A DNA stretch of 64,000 bases from Cyanoderma ruficeps. Lineage: Eukaryota > Chordata > Aves > Passeriformes > Timaliidae. Both the position numbers and the translations under genes were made by a program. Under the pieces are notes generated by a model. That model did no database searches. It was not told where the DNA came from and was given only the letters and a program-made list of their open reading frames with translations. Location: positions 3,809,350 through 3,873,349 of the forward strand of contig VZDJ01000223.1 of assembly GCA_008694505.1 (NCBI GenBank). Reading direction: 5' to 3'. Positions 34,701-49,700 of the stretch are shown one piece after another. The first letter of the stretch is position 1. Each line of letters begins with the position of its first letter.

Positions 34701-37700
34701 TTGGTGCTTTATTGTCTCAGACTTCAGTTAATGATGAATGCTTTGATATCTTGTGGGTTCAGGCCACACCTCTTACACAGAACTAGCAAAGGAGTAGGAA
34801 ACTTCAGCTTCTAGTAGCTGAGGAAGTCGCTTCAGAAGATGTGAGAAAACCCAAGTGCGGCTGACCTCACTATGTAAGAAAAGCAATAGAATAACTGTAG
34901 TTGTGGGAAAGCAAGATAATCTCTGTGCCAGCATTGTGTCTGCTGGCACTTTGCTTTGCTAAGGATCTGAATTATCAAATTCAGTTTTCAGTTGAGAGGG
35001 TGCAGAACCTGCCCTTTTACAGAATAACAAGCTGTATGCTCGCAGTGCTGATGGAGGCTGCCTGATACCAAGTAGTGTCTTGTATTACTCTGGAATATGA
35101 AACCTTTATTTATATCTTAAAGATGAATAAGTGAGTCACAGAACATGATATTAGTTAACTTGGCAGCCTCAAACTGTAAATAAAGTGTATTTAATTCAAA
35201 TCAAACTCTGAATAATCCCAGAGACTAACACTTATATTTTATCCTAGAGTTGTCTGATGGGTTGAATTTAAATAGTGATAAAGAAAATGTTTAAGAATCC
35301 ATCAGCAGCTAAAGAAGTCCTAAATTACTTCCAGTATCTTCTCCGCTTGCATGTCTACATTAACAATAAACATCAGGTAATAGAGCGGGAAAAGCTGAGG
35401 AATTTTAAATAGAGAAAACACCTTGAATTATCATCATGATAACTGACAACAACTGCTTCAGAAAAGAAAATTTTTGAACAGTAATAGGGTGTGAGCTGCC
35501 TTTTACAGCACACAGTCCACTGTACCATGTTGCACACCTCTCCATCATAGTCATTCCTGCCTTAAATTTCTTTTCCTTCAGAGTCTTTTCAGTTAATAAG
35601 TGAAATATGCTCCTTTTCAGACTTAACCAAGAAACTGAAAAGACCCCAAATTCTTTTTATGCATCAAGGACACAGGAATGTGTAATGCTACATGAGTTTC
35701 TGTTTCTTTTTCCTTTCTTTAAAGATGCTGGGGAAATTATTTTAAACAAAATGCTGGGATCTCTGCAGCCAACCTGGGAGCACTTCTCTTTTTGGGCACA
35801 TGATGATATTTTATCACCCACTGGTGACCAAATCAAGAGGATGCAGAATTTCCAGGGGTGGACACAGTGTGGTGGTACTGTCTGTATTTCAAAATATCTA
35901 CACAAAAACGTGGCAAAGAAAAGTAATGCAGGATGATTACTAGAATTTTACATGTGGGTGGTATTAGGATCTTTAATTGGTTTCAGTAGCAAAGTTATAT
36001 TGTTGCTCTAGTAATTAATTCTTTTTTCTGGTTTTGGCTAATTTATAGTATGAAATTCTACAAGTGACATGAAATGTTTTCAGCCTCTTGCTGCTTTTTA
36101 GGGAGTCTTGTGGACTTTACTGTTCCTTTGAGCTCTTTGAGAAACAACTTCTAGTAATTTTTAAAAGCACCAATATTCAGCTAATGATACAGGCAGATCT
36201 TTCACTAGACCCAGTAAATTATCACAGCATCTTGTCAGATAGCTTGGAACAAGAGCTATGAGTGCATCACTGGCTGCAAACAGAAATACCAGAACTTAAT
36301 TGAAATGGATTCTTCTGATTGGGACAGAGGAAGCAGCTAAAAAGCTTTTGGTCATCTGGATTTCTCATGAGGCTGAAATAAGAACCAAATGTACTTTAAA
36401 ACTGAATCCTAGAGAAATGCATTGGGATCCAGTTCAGGGCTCTGATTTTGAAATGTTGTGATTTAGTGCAGAGTTTATGCAATAATGGACTTTTCAAGCA
36501 TCTTCAAGTTCAGCCTGGCCAGTTTTATGTGCTGATACATTTCCACATGCCAAATATTTGTCGTGTTTTTGGGAGCCTTTGCTGGTCTTGTACAACTTGG
36601 AAGCAAGTGAAGCTCAAAATGATGGATGGCAGATTTGCAGACTCACCACTGCTCCAGCCTTAGATTAAATGCAGTTGGAGTTGCAAACACATGAAGTCAT
36701 GGAGCCAGTGGGTCAGTGCTCTGAAAGAAGAGCAAATGTTTACAGTCTGGTTCCAGTCTGTTTTGTGTGCAAAACATCTGAGGTTTATAGAGATGCTGCC
36801 CAGAGTGTAAATAGTAACTGGGAGGTGGCAGTTTCTCCTTGGTCAGTGCATGTTTTCATAAGATTTCTAGGACTGTGTGTTCTGGGGCCTGGAGGGTTGG
36901 TTTCATCAATGAAATTTGAAAATCTTCTGCAAAGTGTCGGTGTCTTTCCTAAAGCAAACGTTGTGGAAGAGGAGTTTGGATTGTAAATACTTAGGGAGGG
37001 AGTAAAAAGGCTTTTGAAGAAACAAAGTGTACCTGATCCTTTGCTTTTGTGGGTTAATTTCTGTTCAGGTTCTGGCAAACAGCAGCCTTTTGGTTGAAAG
37101 CTCTGGGTCTTTGGTGCCAGTTCATGTGTTCCTCAGCCTGCCCCTGATCTCCAGAAGGGGCTGCAACAACCTTGAGTTCGCCTCCTATTTGAAAGCATGA
37201 TGATCCTTAGGAAGGTCATGGAATCACGGGATGGTTTGGGATGGAGGAACCTTAAAGCTCATCTTGTTCCTCTCCCAACCTTCCACTATCCCAGAGTGTT
37301 CCAAGCTCTGTCCAGCCTGGCCTTGGACATTCCAGGGATGGGCCAGCCACAACCTCTCTGGACAACCTGTGCCAGCACCTCATAGGGAAGAATTTATCCA
37401 CTCCAGGATTAATGCTGTGCACTCTCAGGGTTTTTAATTGTTGGAGGGAGTTTCTAGAATATGTCACATCCTGGTTTCCAAGCAGTCTTTCAGAATTGAA
37501 AATATGATAGCAGAATGCCTGGTGTGGAGAAATTGTAGTTTTGTAGGCTTTAATGGAATGCTGTTTCCTACCTAAAAGCTGTAGTGAATTTGCATATTTT
37601 TGAGCAATTAAGAATCTGGCAATTAAATTCCACCAGGAGAGGGGAGGGATACCTAACTGAGATGGATTTCTTCCCTCTTAGGAAACTTAATTGAAAACTG

Positions 37701-40700
37701 GAACAGTTTGCTCAGTGGTATAGTGGTATGCAGATTAACTTCTTTTTAGAGTTTAATCATGTTTTAATTAATTTAATTGGAGTGGCATGGTATGTATGAA
37801 AGTGTGTAAATGCTCTGCTGATGGAAGACAGTCTGAGTGTGAGTTGTGTGAGTCTGGCACTTTGAAGGGAGAGCACTGCTGAACTGGCTGCAAGAAGGAG
37901 CAGCAGCTGATGCTGGAGCCTTGTTTGGATTATTTAGTTCTGGGCTGGCTTGGTGACATCCTTCTGTCACTCTCAGGGTATGGCAGATGTCCCCAGCCTG
38001 CAGGTGCTGCCAGGATGTCACAGTGCAGGCCCTCAGGTTGGCGTGCTCTGTCTCCCTCCATTTGTTATCCACATTTTGAGAATTATGGATTAATTGGATT
38101 ACACAGTAAATAGGGGATAATAGATTAAAGGGATATTATTGGGTTAAACCCCTTCCTAAACCCCTTCACCTTTCTTTGTTAATACTGTTATGCAAGATAA
38201 AAATGTCAGTCATGAAATAAACTTGGTGTGACTCTTCCCTTGGTGCTTTTGGAGTTGAGCACCCTCCAGCCAAATTGATCCAGCCATCGCAAACACAAAT
38301 TCTCCTCTGCCACCAAAAGGTTTTACAAAAGATGGCTTCTGTGAGTCAGGACTTGAACCTTTCCTTTTTTTTGGGACAGGCACTGAGCTTGTGTGACCAA
38401 ACACGGGGCAGGTTTCACTTCTACCCTGCGTGACGCAGTTCCGATGGCCCCGAGAAGAGGCACACGGGGCTGGAGCCGCACGCAGCGAGCGCTGAAAAGG
38501 GGAAACGGGGCTGTGCTCCCAGAGCTGGGCTGGGCTCTGACGCATTTGTGATGTGTATTGATCAGGGGCAGCGTTGTTTTGTACTCCTGCATCAGCAACT
38601 GTGTCTGAGCCCTCCGTTCTCACAAAGAAACAGGAATTAATCTCTGTGTGCTGGATTTTATCTCTGGAAATGGACAGACGGGGTTTAAATGACTCTTCAA
38701 ATGGTTGAGCTGGAGAGGAAGAAGCTGGGAGATGTGAGATGTCTTGACACACACTGTCTGTGCTTCAGCCCTCTGAGGGCTGCTCCATTCATGCTTCCAG
38801 GGGCAGCAGTGCCATTTTCCAGCAGTTTGCCCTTTGGTTTTGGAGAGTTTGGGATTAGTTTCACATGGAACAGTTGGCTGCTCTGCACATGGCCACAGTA
38901 ATGCTCGTGTGGGCATAAATGGGGGCTGCTGTGCTTTGGCCATCATTAACACTTTGAGAAAGGAATCCTCTCGCAGGGAAATGTGTTTTGTGTTAGTGCA
39001 CACTCGAATATTTTGACCCCGATTTGCAGTTTGGGAAGTAAATATACTGCTGCTTACCTGGGCCTTTTCCCCCAAATACCTTCAGCAGCATTATTAAAAA
39101 TTAGTTATTGTATATTCTTCTTGTAAACTTCCAGAATGCTGCTAATACTGCTCCAAGAGGGAGTGTTAAATCAAGTATTAGAGCATGGAGTGGCAATTCA
39201 GAAATAAATTGTTTCCCCTCACCTTAGGAGACACCAGTCGAGTTACTGGATTGCTGCTATAAAACAGTGAAAGTATATTTTTAAAGTTTAGTTCCTTGAG
39301 TAGACAGGTGATAGGTATGATTGTGGGGAAGTTTTGTCCTAGTCTATTGACTTGGGCATGTTTGAAAGTGGAATCCTCTTCAAAAAGCACTGTGAGGGGT
39401 TACTGGAAAGAGAAATTGTAACCTGAAAGGTGTGAAGGAACCAAGATTATTTCATTTACCTCCAAGTCTGAGACCAGCAAAAGAGACCAAACCAGTTGAA
39501 TGTCTCGACATGAGACTTGGTTAAACCTGCTGGTCCAACAATCAAGACAGTTGTGGATTTGAGCTCATTAATGTAATTAGGATATGCATTCATGGCATAA
39601 ATCTATCATCTGGATCATCTCCCTCCTTTGTGTCATGCTGCAGATATTCCCTGTTTGGGTGGAGGAGGTTGTGCCCTCTAATCTCCCTTCCACTGGGAAT
39701 CTGCATTGATTGATTTGATTGAAATGTTTCTCCCTTCATTATCCCTCTGTTTATTACTGTCATTTCAGAAGACATCTGCTAAAACTTCAGTGGCAGCAGT
39801 ATTGATTTGTAGTCAGTCTTCTTTTAAATCAGCTTAGGGTGGGGTGGCAAGAAAATAAAAATGGTTGTTAGAGATTCTTTCCTTTGCCAAAGTCCTCAGA
39901 TATGGGTTTTCCTGGATTAAGCCCCTAACAGAAAAACACCCTGTACAGAATGAAGTGTGTGCTAGAAGCATTACTAGGGTGCTGTAAAATGCAGAATTTT
40001 CAGCCTCTGCTTATTTCTCCATCATCTTCCTTCAAGCTGATTCTCCAGTGTTATGGATGGTTTGGTTTGCATATTTAGGCATGTACACACCAGCCTAAAA
40101 ACACTGCAGTTGCCTGCTCTTATTTTAAATGAGGCTTGTAAAAAAAGCTTATTTATGGTGGTGTTTTTGTTTCTTGTGTTTTTGTGGGTTTTTAATTAAA
40201 TAAGATAGGAAATATTTGTTTCTCTTTCTCCGGAATTTCAAGTAAGGTCAGGGAGAGAAAATGTTCGGTGATTCTTAAAGTTGTAATATAGAGCTACTAA
40301 GTTATAGCTCCTGTTTTCTTAAAATATCTGATTTATTATTTCAGATACTTAATAAGCCTTGTCAGTTCAGTATGTTCCACTGAACTTGCAGCCAAACCTA
40401 GATGGTTTGATAAATTGTTTCTTTCTTTAAACCTTGTGATGACTAAATCTTTATTTGATGCTTTTTCCTCTGTCTCTTTTTTTCTTTTTTAAGCAGTTGC
40501 TAGTGGAAAAAATGCTGTGTCCCTGATCCCCTTGAAGAGCTAAAAAGCCATTTGGCTCTGCTAAGGTTTCAACAAATCATATTTAGATTGCTGACATTGT
40601 TTGCATGGAAACCAAATAAATTGGTGCTTCCTGGGTTTAAAAGATGTGTTCATCTGGTGTGTATTTCATGTAGATTTTTTGGTTGGTTTTTTTTTTCCTT

Positions 40701-43700
40701 CCCTCCCTCAGAAATATTTTTATGGTTACTTTGCTTGAGGCAGTAAGCAGACAGTGATCTTTGTGCTGTGTTTTGCTTATAAAAGATGCTCTGGTTTACT
40801 GCACGTGGCCACACCATCAAGTGGTGGCCTACATCTAAATGACCAACTCTGCTGTGACCATGTCTTTATAAAAGAATGAATTATAAAACTGGAGATATTT
40901 TGTTTAACAAGTAGTTAAATGCAGAGTTGTAGGGGAAGCTGTTGTAATGTCAGGCGCCACGATAGGAGTAAGATTTCAGTGTTTTCTTGTGCATTCATGA
41001 TGAAGTGGCTTGGCTGTCTCAGGGAGGATCACAAGGCTCCAGGAGGCCCAGGCTGATTTGACTCAAACCTTTCTGAAAATGGAATAGTTGACAGTTATGA
41101 ATAAAGTTACTTAACAGTCAACTTCCTGTGGTTTACATGCATTTCTGAATCAGGGGGAGGCTGAAGGGCCACAGCTGAGACGTTTATATTCCATCTGAAC
41201 AAAAAAGGGCATCTTCCCCAAGCATTCAAAGCACTGCTTAAAAATCTGATATCCTGATATAAATGAATAAACTTGAAAATAGCCAAAGCACCCTCCGGTA
41301 GCACCAGAAGGTCTCTGAAGCTGCTGTGTGGGTTGTCCATTCTGCTGTATTGGGGTGTGCTCAGGAAGTTTGCTTTATTGCAAACGGTTCATTTGAGATG
41401 GGAGCCCCAGCCTGCGTTGGGTTTTGTCCTTGTATTGGCATCTTTGGGCTGTACTTGCACTGCAGGAGGGGGGATTGGGCAGGGGATGAGTTGGGCTCCG
41501 TGGCTTTGTCATTGCTGGCCTTCAGAGATCTACATTTCCAAACTGCTCAACTGCACTAATCACTTCAGAGGGTTCATCTGCATTTTAAAAACCTGTGACT
41601 GGTTCAAGACTATCCCACAGAACCACAGAATGGTGTGGAGGGACACCTGGCACTATCCCAGGTGGCACCAAGCCCTGTCCAACCTGGCCTTGAGCATTCC
41701 CAGGGATGCATCATCCACAGCTCTGGGCAACCTGTACCAGTGCCACGGAATCCTCAAAGTAAAGAATTTCTTCCTGATAACCAATCTAAACCTACTTGCT
41801 GTCACTGTGAAGCCATTCCCCCTTGTCCTCTCACTCCAGACCCTTATAAATAGTTTTTCCATCTTTCCTGTATATTCCCTTCAGGTGCTGAAGGCCACAG
41901 TTAGGTGACCCCAAAGTCTTTCCTTTTCCAGGCTGAATATTCCCAATTCTCTCAGCCTTTCCTGGTAGGAGAGGTGCTCCATCTCTGTAATCAGCTTGGT
42001 GGCCTCCTCTGGACTCCCTCCAACAGGTCAAGGTCCTTCCTGTGCTGGGGGCATCACTGTATTTTTAGCTAATCTTTAAATTTCCGTCCTATGTACTCAC
42101 AGAACGTGGGTGTGAAGACAACAGGAGTGTAATGGAGAACTGTGGGGGTTTTAATGGGGGCAGATCCTTCAGTTTCTCATTTCTGTCTAGATTTTGCCTT
42201 TGGTGTGGCTCCTTTGTGGCATGACACCACAAATTGATTGCTAAGCAGCCACGTGGCAGGGCTGGACATGGTGAGCCACACTGGCGTTAGTGGGACAGAG
42301 TGGGGAAACCCAGTTTCTTTTTTCCAGTCGTTTTGGGTAAACCAGAGAGTTTACAGTTTGTCAGAAGGGAAATTTTAGGTGACAACTGTTGAATGCAGCT
42401 ATTTAAATATGGTCACTGTCATGGATTTACTGAGTGGGAGCTGGTTCTCTACCTACCAAAAAAAAGCAGCCGAACACAGAAGCTGTCTTTGGGGCTTTTG
42501 TTGTACAGGGATGTGAATGGATCCTTTTCTAACTGATTTTTAAAAATAGGTGTCATTAAGGCTTTCCTCAGTTGTTGTGTGCTGAGTTTTTCAGTGTTTC
42601 TCTTCATTATTGGATAAAATAAAAAACTTCACCCTTTGGGAAGGGATTGAAGCTTGGCTGCTTTGTAATGCTGCCTCTTTGAAACTTATTTAAATGGGTC
42701 AAAACTCCCTGGTTCTCCAGTAGTGCATTCTGATAACAATCTGTTCAGCGAGGTAGTTTGCTGTTCAATAGTGTCTGTGGTTAGCAGAGCTCAGTCTGCT
42801 GATAGCAACATGTCCAGGGCAGACAGAAAATTACCACTGGTCAGGGCCCTGGGTTGTGGTTCTGTGGTATGGATGGGTGGCTGGAGTGGGATGGGAGAAG
42901 AGATGATGAGTTTGGAGCTGTTCTAGGTTTTTAATTGGTATGCAGGTCGGTAAAAAACCAGTGAATGAACTACTTTTATCCTTGGTTCCAGGGTTGAGTC
43001 ATGTCCACATCACTTGCTGTCTGAACAGATTTTTATGAGGGGAGAGCCCAAGCAGCTGAGCCCGTGGTGTGGAGGAGGGAAGCTGGAATGTCTCTGCCTA
43101 ATGAGCTGTGTTATGTTGTAATTGATGGATTTAATAGTTCAGTCTGTCCAGTTTCAGCATGGCCGCCTTGATGTTTGTCTGCCATGGACTCTGATACCTG
43201 CCAGCCTAGAGGTGGAGTTGGCATCTCAGTGTTCCCTGGCAGTGGCTGCTGTTGGATGCATGGCTCTGCAGTGTTTCTGTCGCTGCAGGCCTATGTATTT
43301 TGCATTTGTGATTTCAGGAAATCCCCTCTTTTGAAAGGCTGCTTGTGGGGATGTTTTGTGACCTTTCCAGGCTGTGGTTTGCTTGTCTGCTCCAACTTTT
43401 CGATCTGTTGCAGTAGCTGCAAGCCCTGGGACCTAAAGGAGATGTAGTAACTTCCACATTAACTGCGGAGTTAATGGTTCTTTAGGGAGTAGGTATTGCT
43501 GTAAGTCGTATAAAAAAGCTGTCTAGGATTAAAATGCATGCTTGTATGCACACACACACACAAATTCAGCCTCTGAGGCCCAGGTATTCCAGAATAAATA
43601 CCTGCACTCACTGAATCTGAAATCTGCCTGATTGGTATGTAGCCAGCCCTGTGGGGAAGGGAAGGTTGCCAGCTCCTTTTGGCACCTAAAAAAGAAATTA

Positions 43701-46700
43701 AATCTGACCTTAAATTTTATTTTGCCTTAGTATTCGGCTACAGACAGTGGTTTTAGCACTTGGAAGACCTGAATTCTGATCTCCTCCTTGGGGAGCTTGA
43801 TGGATTCACGCATCAGGGTTGTTCATTCTCTGTGAAATAGGAATGCTCTTCCCTGTGCACCTTCCTTAGAGGATTGAGGCTAGAACAGATGCTGGAAAAG
43901 ATGCACTCGTGCTGTCACTGCCAGCAGTCGCTGCTGTGTGCTACTGAAATGGTGTTCCTGCTGCAGTTTGTCACCCCAGAGAAAATCAGGACAGCTGAGG
44001 CAGGCAGGAGGTGAAATAAGGTAGCAGAGGTGTGTTGGGCTCTCTCCCTGCAGGTGTGTCGAGCACGAGGCAAGTTCCAACCAGAGTCCCAGTCTTGCCT
44101 CATTAAACGTTGATGTTCAAATTGCACACTGAAAGGTGTGGTATCTCACTCGTATTATGTAACTTATTTTAGTGCCTGGAAAACTTGCAGAGGTACCTTG
44201 CTGATGATGCCAGAGCCCTTTTTGGCCTGTTGTTTACCCTGCCCTGCTCAGGGTAGATGCTTAGATGACACAGTTGAATAGTGAGGTTTATATTCTCCCC
44301 TAGATAAGTTTGCAGAGTTCAGATTGAAGCGTGGGGGAGTCATTATCAGGGTGTTGCTGCTGTCCTAATTCACTTGTCTGGATTAGGTGAAGTCACCCCA
44401 GCCTCAGATGCTGCTTGATTTTCTCATCAAGAAAGCTCAGTCTGGATTCCTGCTCTGCCACCTGCAGAGTGAAAACACAGGTGGTTTCTTTTCTGCACTT
44501 ACTGTGAAATGCATAAGTTACAGCTGGTAATTAAGAGCTTCCCAGAGGAAGCAGATCTGTGCTTCTGGGAGGATGCTGAGAACCTTAAAAAGGTGCTTTC
44601 CTCTGCACTGGATTCCATCAGTACATTCCTATTGCAGGTGAACTCAGGTGCAACATGGAAGAATTCCACCTTAATCCCAGCACCCTGATGGAGTTCTGCA
44701 GGGTTGACTGTGGTTCAGGTTCACCATGAAAAAAATCATTAATTCCACATTACTGGAGGGATTAAAAGCTGCAGTTACCCTTTGCCAGCACAGGGATGAC
44801 TTGAATCCAGAAGATAAACCTGGATAGTAAATATGATATCATGCACAGCAGCCTGGAGCTGTGCTCATCACTCAGAGTAAGATGTTCTGGTCCAGCTTGG
44901 TGTCTGATGGGAAACTTGAGTGAAATGCTTTGTCTGTTGTAGTTTCTCATCCTGTGTTCTGCTCATCACTCACTGTGCTCCGGGGAAGTACCTGTGGGAA
45001 TGAGTCCTGTGGCACTGCAATATAAATGAACTTTTCTCTGGTGATTAATCCCTGAATGCCTGTGTGTGCACACTCTGCAAAGCCTCAGAGGAATTGAATG
45101 TTTCTTTTCGTAATGAAGGTGTGGCTGCTTCATTGATGCTCCCTGTGGATAACACTTGGATTTATTTATCAAGTCTAAACTTGGAAAGAATGTGACGATT
45201 ATAAATGTGCCTTTTATGCTTTTAAGCTTAAATATTAACTGGCCTAAGAATAAATCATCGGTTGTGTTCTTAGGATAGCTGCTTTTAAAAATGGCAGTGA
45301 TTAAAGCTTACAATGCTTAAATGTAGGTTTCGATAAATTATCTGGACTTCAGAATGTAAACCATTGGGATCAAGGACGTCGCTTATTTAAATAACTGTTT
45401 GATTTGTTTTTAGGGGGAATCTGTAAAGTATTTCTTGGACAACTTGGATAAACTTGGAGAACAAGTAAGTCATTTTTTATTTTTCTTTCCAATCTTGAGT
45501 TTTAAGTAGTCTTTGTGATCTCTGGGTTTTAAATAGATGAAATGTCATTAGTGTCTACTCCAATAACTTTATCTTTAGTTCACTTGGACTGTCGCATTAT
45601 CTCAGCAGTTCATCACTGACATGTCAAAAACACAGGGTGATGCAAGGGCCAGGAGACTTGCTGGAAATAAACCTTCTGTCAAAATTGAACAAAAAAACAA
45701 GTTAAAAATGTTTGGCCGGGCAGGAGACTGTTAAAGTAGCTTTTCAACACTAAATGACATCCAAAAATGACTGGCTTTGGGGTTACGTGTCCAGTTAGGA
45801 ACTCTTGAGTTAAATCACTCACAGGTCAGTGGTACCTTCCACTACTAGTACATAAACTCAGTAAAGAGTAAAGTCTGTTTTCTCTGGAGAAACACCTGAA
45901 ATTTCTGTAGAGCACTTTTTTAATAAAACTGTTAATTAGCACTTGAATAATGAATGTATCTGCTGATGCTCATCAGTTGTGGATTGCAGGAAGGGCATGT
46001 GGGAAAACTGCCTTTAAAACAGGAGCCTTTAAAACAGGCTTGAACTCTGTGGGGAGGCAGTTTCTTCATGGCCATTCCCAGCTGATGGTAACAGATAAAG
46101 GAATCCAAACCCCTTGAGTGAAACCCTGTTACATCATGCTTAATTTCAATTTTCTTTTGCACAGATTAAATTTTGAGCCAGACTATTTTTCTGCTTTGAA
46201 AAAAGCAGAAAGTTGTTCTAACTAAAGCACTGGTGATCATTGTGGTCACTGATGGCCACCCAGAACTCTGGCTTGAGATCTCCAGCATTTGGTCTCTGAA
46301 TTTGGATTTGGTCTTGAGTTAAAAGGCCTGTGCTTAGGAGAACTGCACTTACTCAAATGAGCAGCTGAACTCTCTGCCAGTGGTGAATTTCTCATGGTCC
46401 TTGAATCCAGTGCCTTTAAGTTTGGATTGGATTTTCCCCCAGCAATATTAGATAGAGTTTTGCAGTTCCATTTCAAAGTTCTTCATGGAGAAACTCTGAT
46501 CCATTCTTTGACTAAAGTGTGAAACTTAGTCAGTAGTTGGGTTTTTAAATATTTTTATACATAAAAACACTTACTGCAGGTCTGATGTTGCTGTGGGAGT
46601 GCTGTGAATTGCAGCTTTCCTGGCTTCAAGTTGGACCAAATGGTGTTGAGAATCAGAGGGACTCATCAGGGTCTGCCGTTGTAAAGATGTTAAGCCTTTG

Positions 46701-49700
46701 AGGAAAAAGGCACTAGCTCAGTTTTGTTAGTGAAAGATTTGATAGGTTCTTCTGGTTTATTCTTATCTATATGCAAGATTGTCTAATGATTGTTTCCCCA
46801 AACTGTAAATAAAAGTATTTGTTCTTATCTGATGCAACTGGGCTGACTTGCAACTAAATTGCTTATAAACACATAGATCTGCAATTCACGTGCCTCTTGC
46901 CAGAAGGGAGCTGATAACAGCACTGAGGGAAAAGAACTTTGTGTTCAGATTTAATCAGATCAGCAAAATAAGAGTATCTGACAGGCAGACATGCGTGGGA
47001 TCTCCTGGATTCCTTGCAACTGTGTGTTGCTATTTCAACTGCCAGTGCAGGCTGTATGTATCCAAAATACCTCACAGAGAGACTTGGCTTTCCATCCTGT
47101 GATTGGATCTCTGTCATGCCTTAAATTGTAATTTGAACTAGGCAAACAGTGATGTGATAGCCAAAAGAGCTACTGATAACCAAAGGAACTCCTTTAGAGG
47201 AAGCAGACTGAAGTGGATTTGAGGAAAGGAGATAGGAAAATGAGGAGGAAAGCACGTGTTCCAAACCACTCTCAATGTGAGGATGCTTGAGGGAAAAAAA
47301 CATTTATTGACAAGGCAAAACATTGAAAGAACTTGGAAAATAATACTCAGTGCCATCCAAGGAAAACACTCACCTGATGCTGCAGTCTTCAGCCATGGAG
47401 AATGGGATCAGCACTGAGAAAGGGGCAAGCTGCTTGTGTTCCAAGGATCTGGGTATGAGAGAAAACATAACTGTCCTTCAGAAGGATAATGAAAATACTG
47501 GGAGGGTTCCTGGGAGTGGTTATGTTTGGTCTCCTGGAGCCAGATGGTGGCTGGATACCAGCACTGAACTCACAGAGCCCTCCTTGCTGCCTGTTGGATC
47601 ACAGTAGCCAATATCCAGGATAAAACACAGAGTGGTTTGGGTTGGAAGGGACCCTGAAGATACCCAGTTCCATGGTAGGTCTTCTGTGTGTGTAGGGTTA
47701 GAAAGCACTTGGAAGGATTCTCTTGGTGGCTGCAAGTGTGGAAGGAATTTTCAATGAGTAATAGTACTCAGAGAGGGAATTTGTCAGGAATTCTGGGGAT
47801 AAGCTCCTTGTTCTTAAAAGCTTTACTGAATAAACATTACAGGCCACCTCCCTGGAGAGTTTGCTTTGTGCCCTTGTTTCAACATTGAAGGTGCATGTGG
47901 CTTTCCCTGTTATATTAGTTGGGTTTGTTTACGTGAGTTAGTAATTGCAGTCACTCCTGAGCTTTCCGAAGACCTTTTGGTTTTGTTCTGAGAAATTGAG
48001 GCTAACTTCCTGAAAGACAAAAGAAGAATATACATTGCCATTTGGAAGCTGGAATGAATGTTGAACCTGTGATACTCTTCCCTGCTTGTTGACAGTCAGC
48101 TTTGCTCAAAATCCCTTCACTTGTGCCCGGTGACATTTCATGCAGTCCCTGCACTGCTTTTGCTGATTGTTTTCCTCTCTATAATTTCAGTAGAAAAGAC
48201 CCAAGACATATTTAAAAAAGGGAAAAATCTTATTATTACCCTTTAAGGTTGTTCATTAATCAGACAAAGGGGTGTCAGCACATCTTCTGGTCAGTTTGGA
48301 GGGAACTTGATGTTGCTTTGGCAGTTCTCCTCCCCTCCAGATTTGGGTGCTGTGGGGTTTGGATGTGTAACTGCTGCAGCAAAGGCTGCAGGGTGGGGAG
48401 CCTGTGCTTCTGAGCTGCTTTGTAATTCGTGCCACGATAAAAATCAGTGCCTTAGTCATGGGCAGCTCAGGAAAAGGAACCAGAGTTCAGACCAAGCCCT
48501 CTCTCTCTAGTTTCACTTTGGAACTTACAGGGCAAAGCAAAGCGATCCTGGAGTTTTTGGAATGTTGCTCTCACTCCATGATTTTTAGATTTTATTTTTG
48601 TGGTTTGAACTTGCCCAGCTGCCTTAAACTTGGGATGAAAGTTCTGAAATAACCGTGGTGCTGTGTGCTTGTTCCCCCACCCAGCTGACTGGTTGAATCA
48701 GACTTTCTGAACTATGGTCTTACACGTCTTTAATAAAGCTCCAAGTGTGGGAATTGGCACTGTCAAAGGAAGATCATAGATCATTCACTTTTTCAGAAGA
48801 GACTGTAATTCCAAAACCTAAATTGCTCTCTGAAATGATGAGAAATGCTGGAAAAATATGAGGAAGAGTTTCCATAACAAGTGAACAACAAGGTTTTAAA
48901 GTCCAGCACAGGCAGCTGTGTGGTAGAGATGCACTTTGCAGATAACAGAAAGACTTGGACTGCAGACAAAAGTGTAATTCCAGGAATGAAGAAATCCCCA
49001 ATCTGAGTGTTGAATTTCATGCTGTCAAAAGCTGACTAACAAGAATTCCTCTTCCTGGAGCATCTGCATCCATTGATGATGTTGGCGTAACAATAAAAAA
49101 ACAGTCTCTTGAATGCCTCTTAAATTCTGGGGAAAGGTGGGCAGGAGAACTTCAAGACAGAGCTGTCTGTGCCCCTCGGGCTGGAAAGGCACTGTTGTCC
49201 CCAGCTCTCAGTTTCTACTCGTTGCACAGTAAATTTTAGGCAAAGTCAGGCAGTGTGAGCTCACCAGTGTGCACTGGTACAGCAGATTGCAGAGATGCAT
49301 GGCACAAACACAGGAAGTTGCTTAGGTTTTCGTTTTCAGGCATAATTGATTGCTTTAAGGTTATTTAGTGGAGCAGCTGGTTTGTTTCTGGAAGCAGTCA
49401 TGCACTTTGCAGGAGAGCATGGGAGGAATGGAGAGCCCACAGCTGGCGTGGGATATCCCATAGTTACTGGTTTGAGAAAGCTGCTTTAGAACCCATTTGC
49501 TGCACTGTAGTGTTGGCAGCCAGCACTGTGAGAAGAGAATGATGCATGGAGTGATCCAGAATGAGGGAAACTGGCATGAGGAATTCTGGTTCACCTCAGG
49601 GTTGATTATGGATCCTTGTCACGTGGCAAAAGGAAAGCTGAAGTTCTTTGGGGTGCATGTTCTGATTTAATATTGGGTGTTTTTCCTGCTTTGGGCTCCA

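Larger units (their letters stand above)
27927..45413 (+). other. GNA13 intron 2
   Basis: 17.5 kb intron. Contains CR1 fragments (33786, 37216, 41618), poly-T at 28083-28098, an A-tract with one N at 30653, an (AT)n at 33536-33555 and a short (CA)n at 43549-43562. Otherwise unique AT-rich intron DNA. No alternative GNA13 exon or nested gene recognised on either strand. Confidence 0.8.

Noticed and set aside
41273..41908. 211-codon plus-strand open frame in GNA13 intron 2.
   Set aside because: Its second half is the inverse of a CR1 3' end; the first half has no motif.
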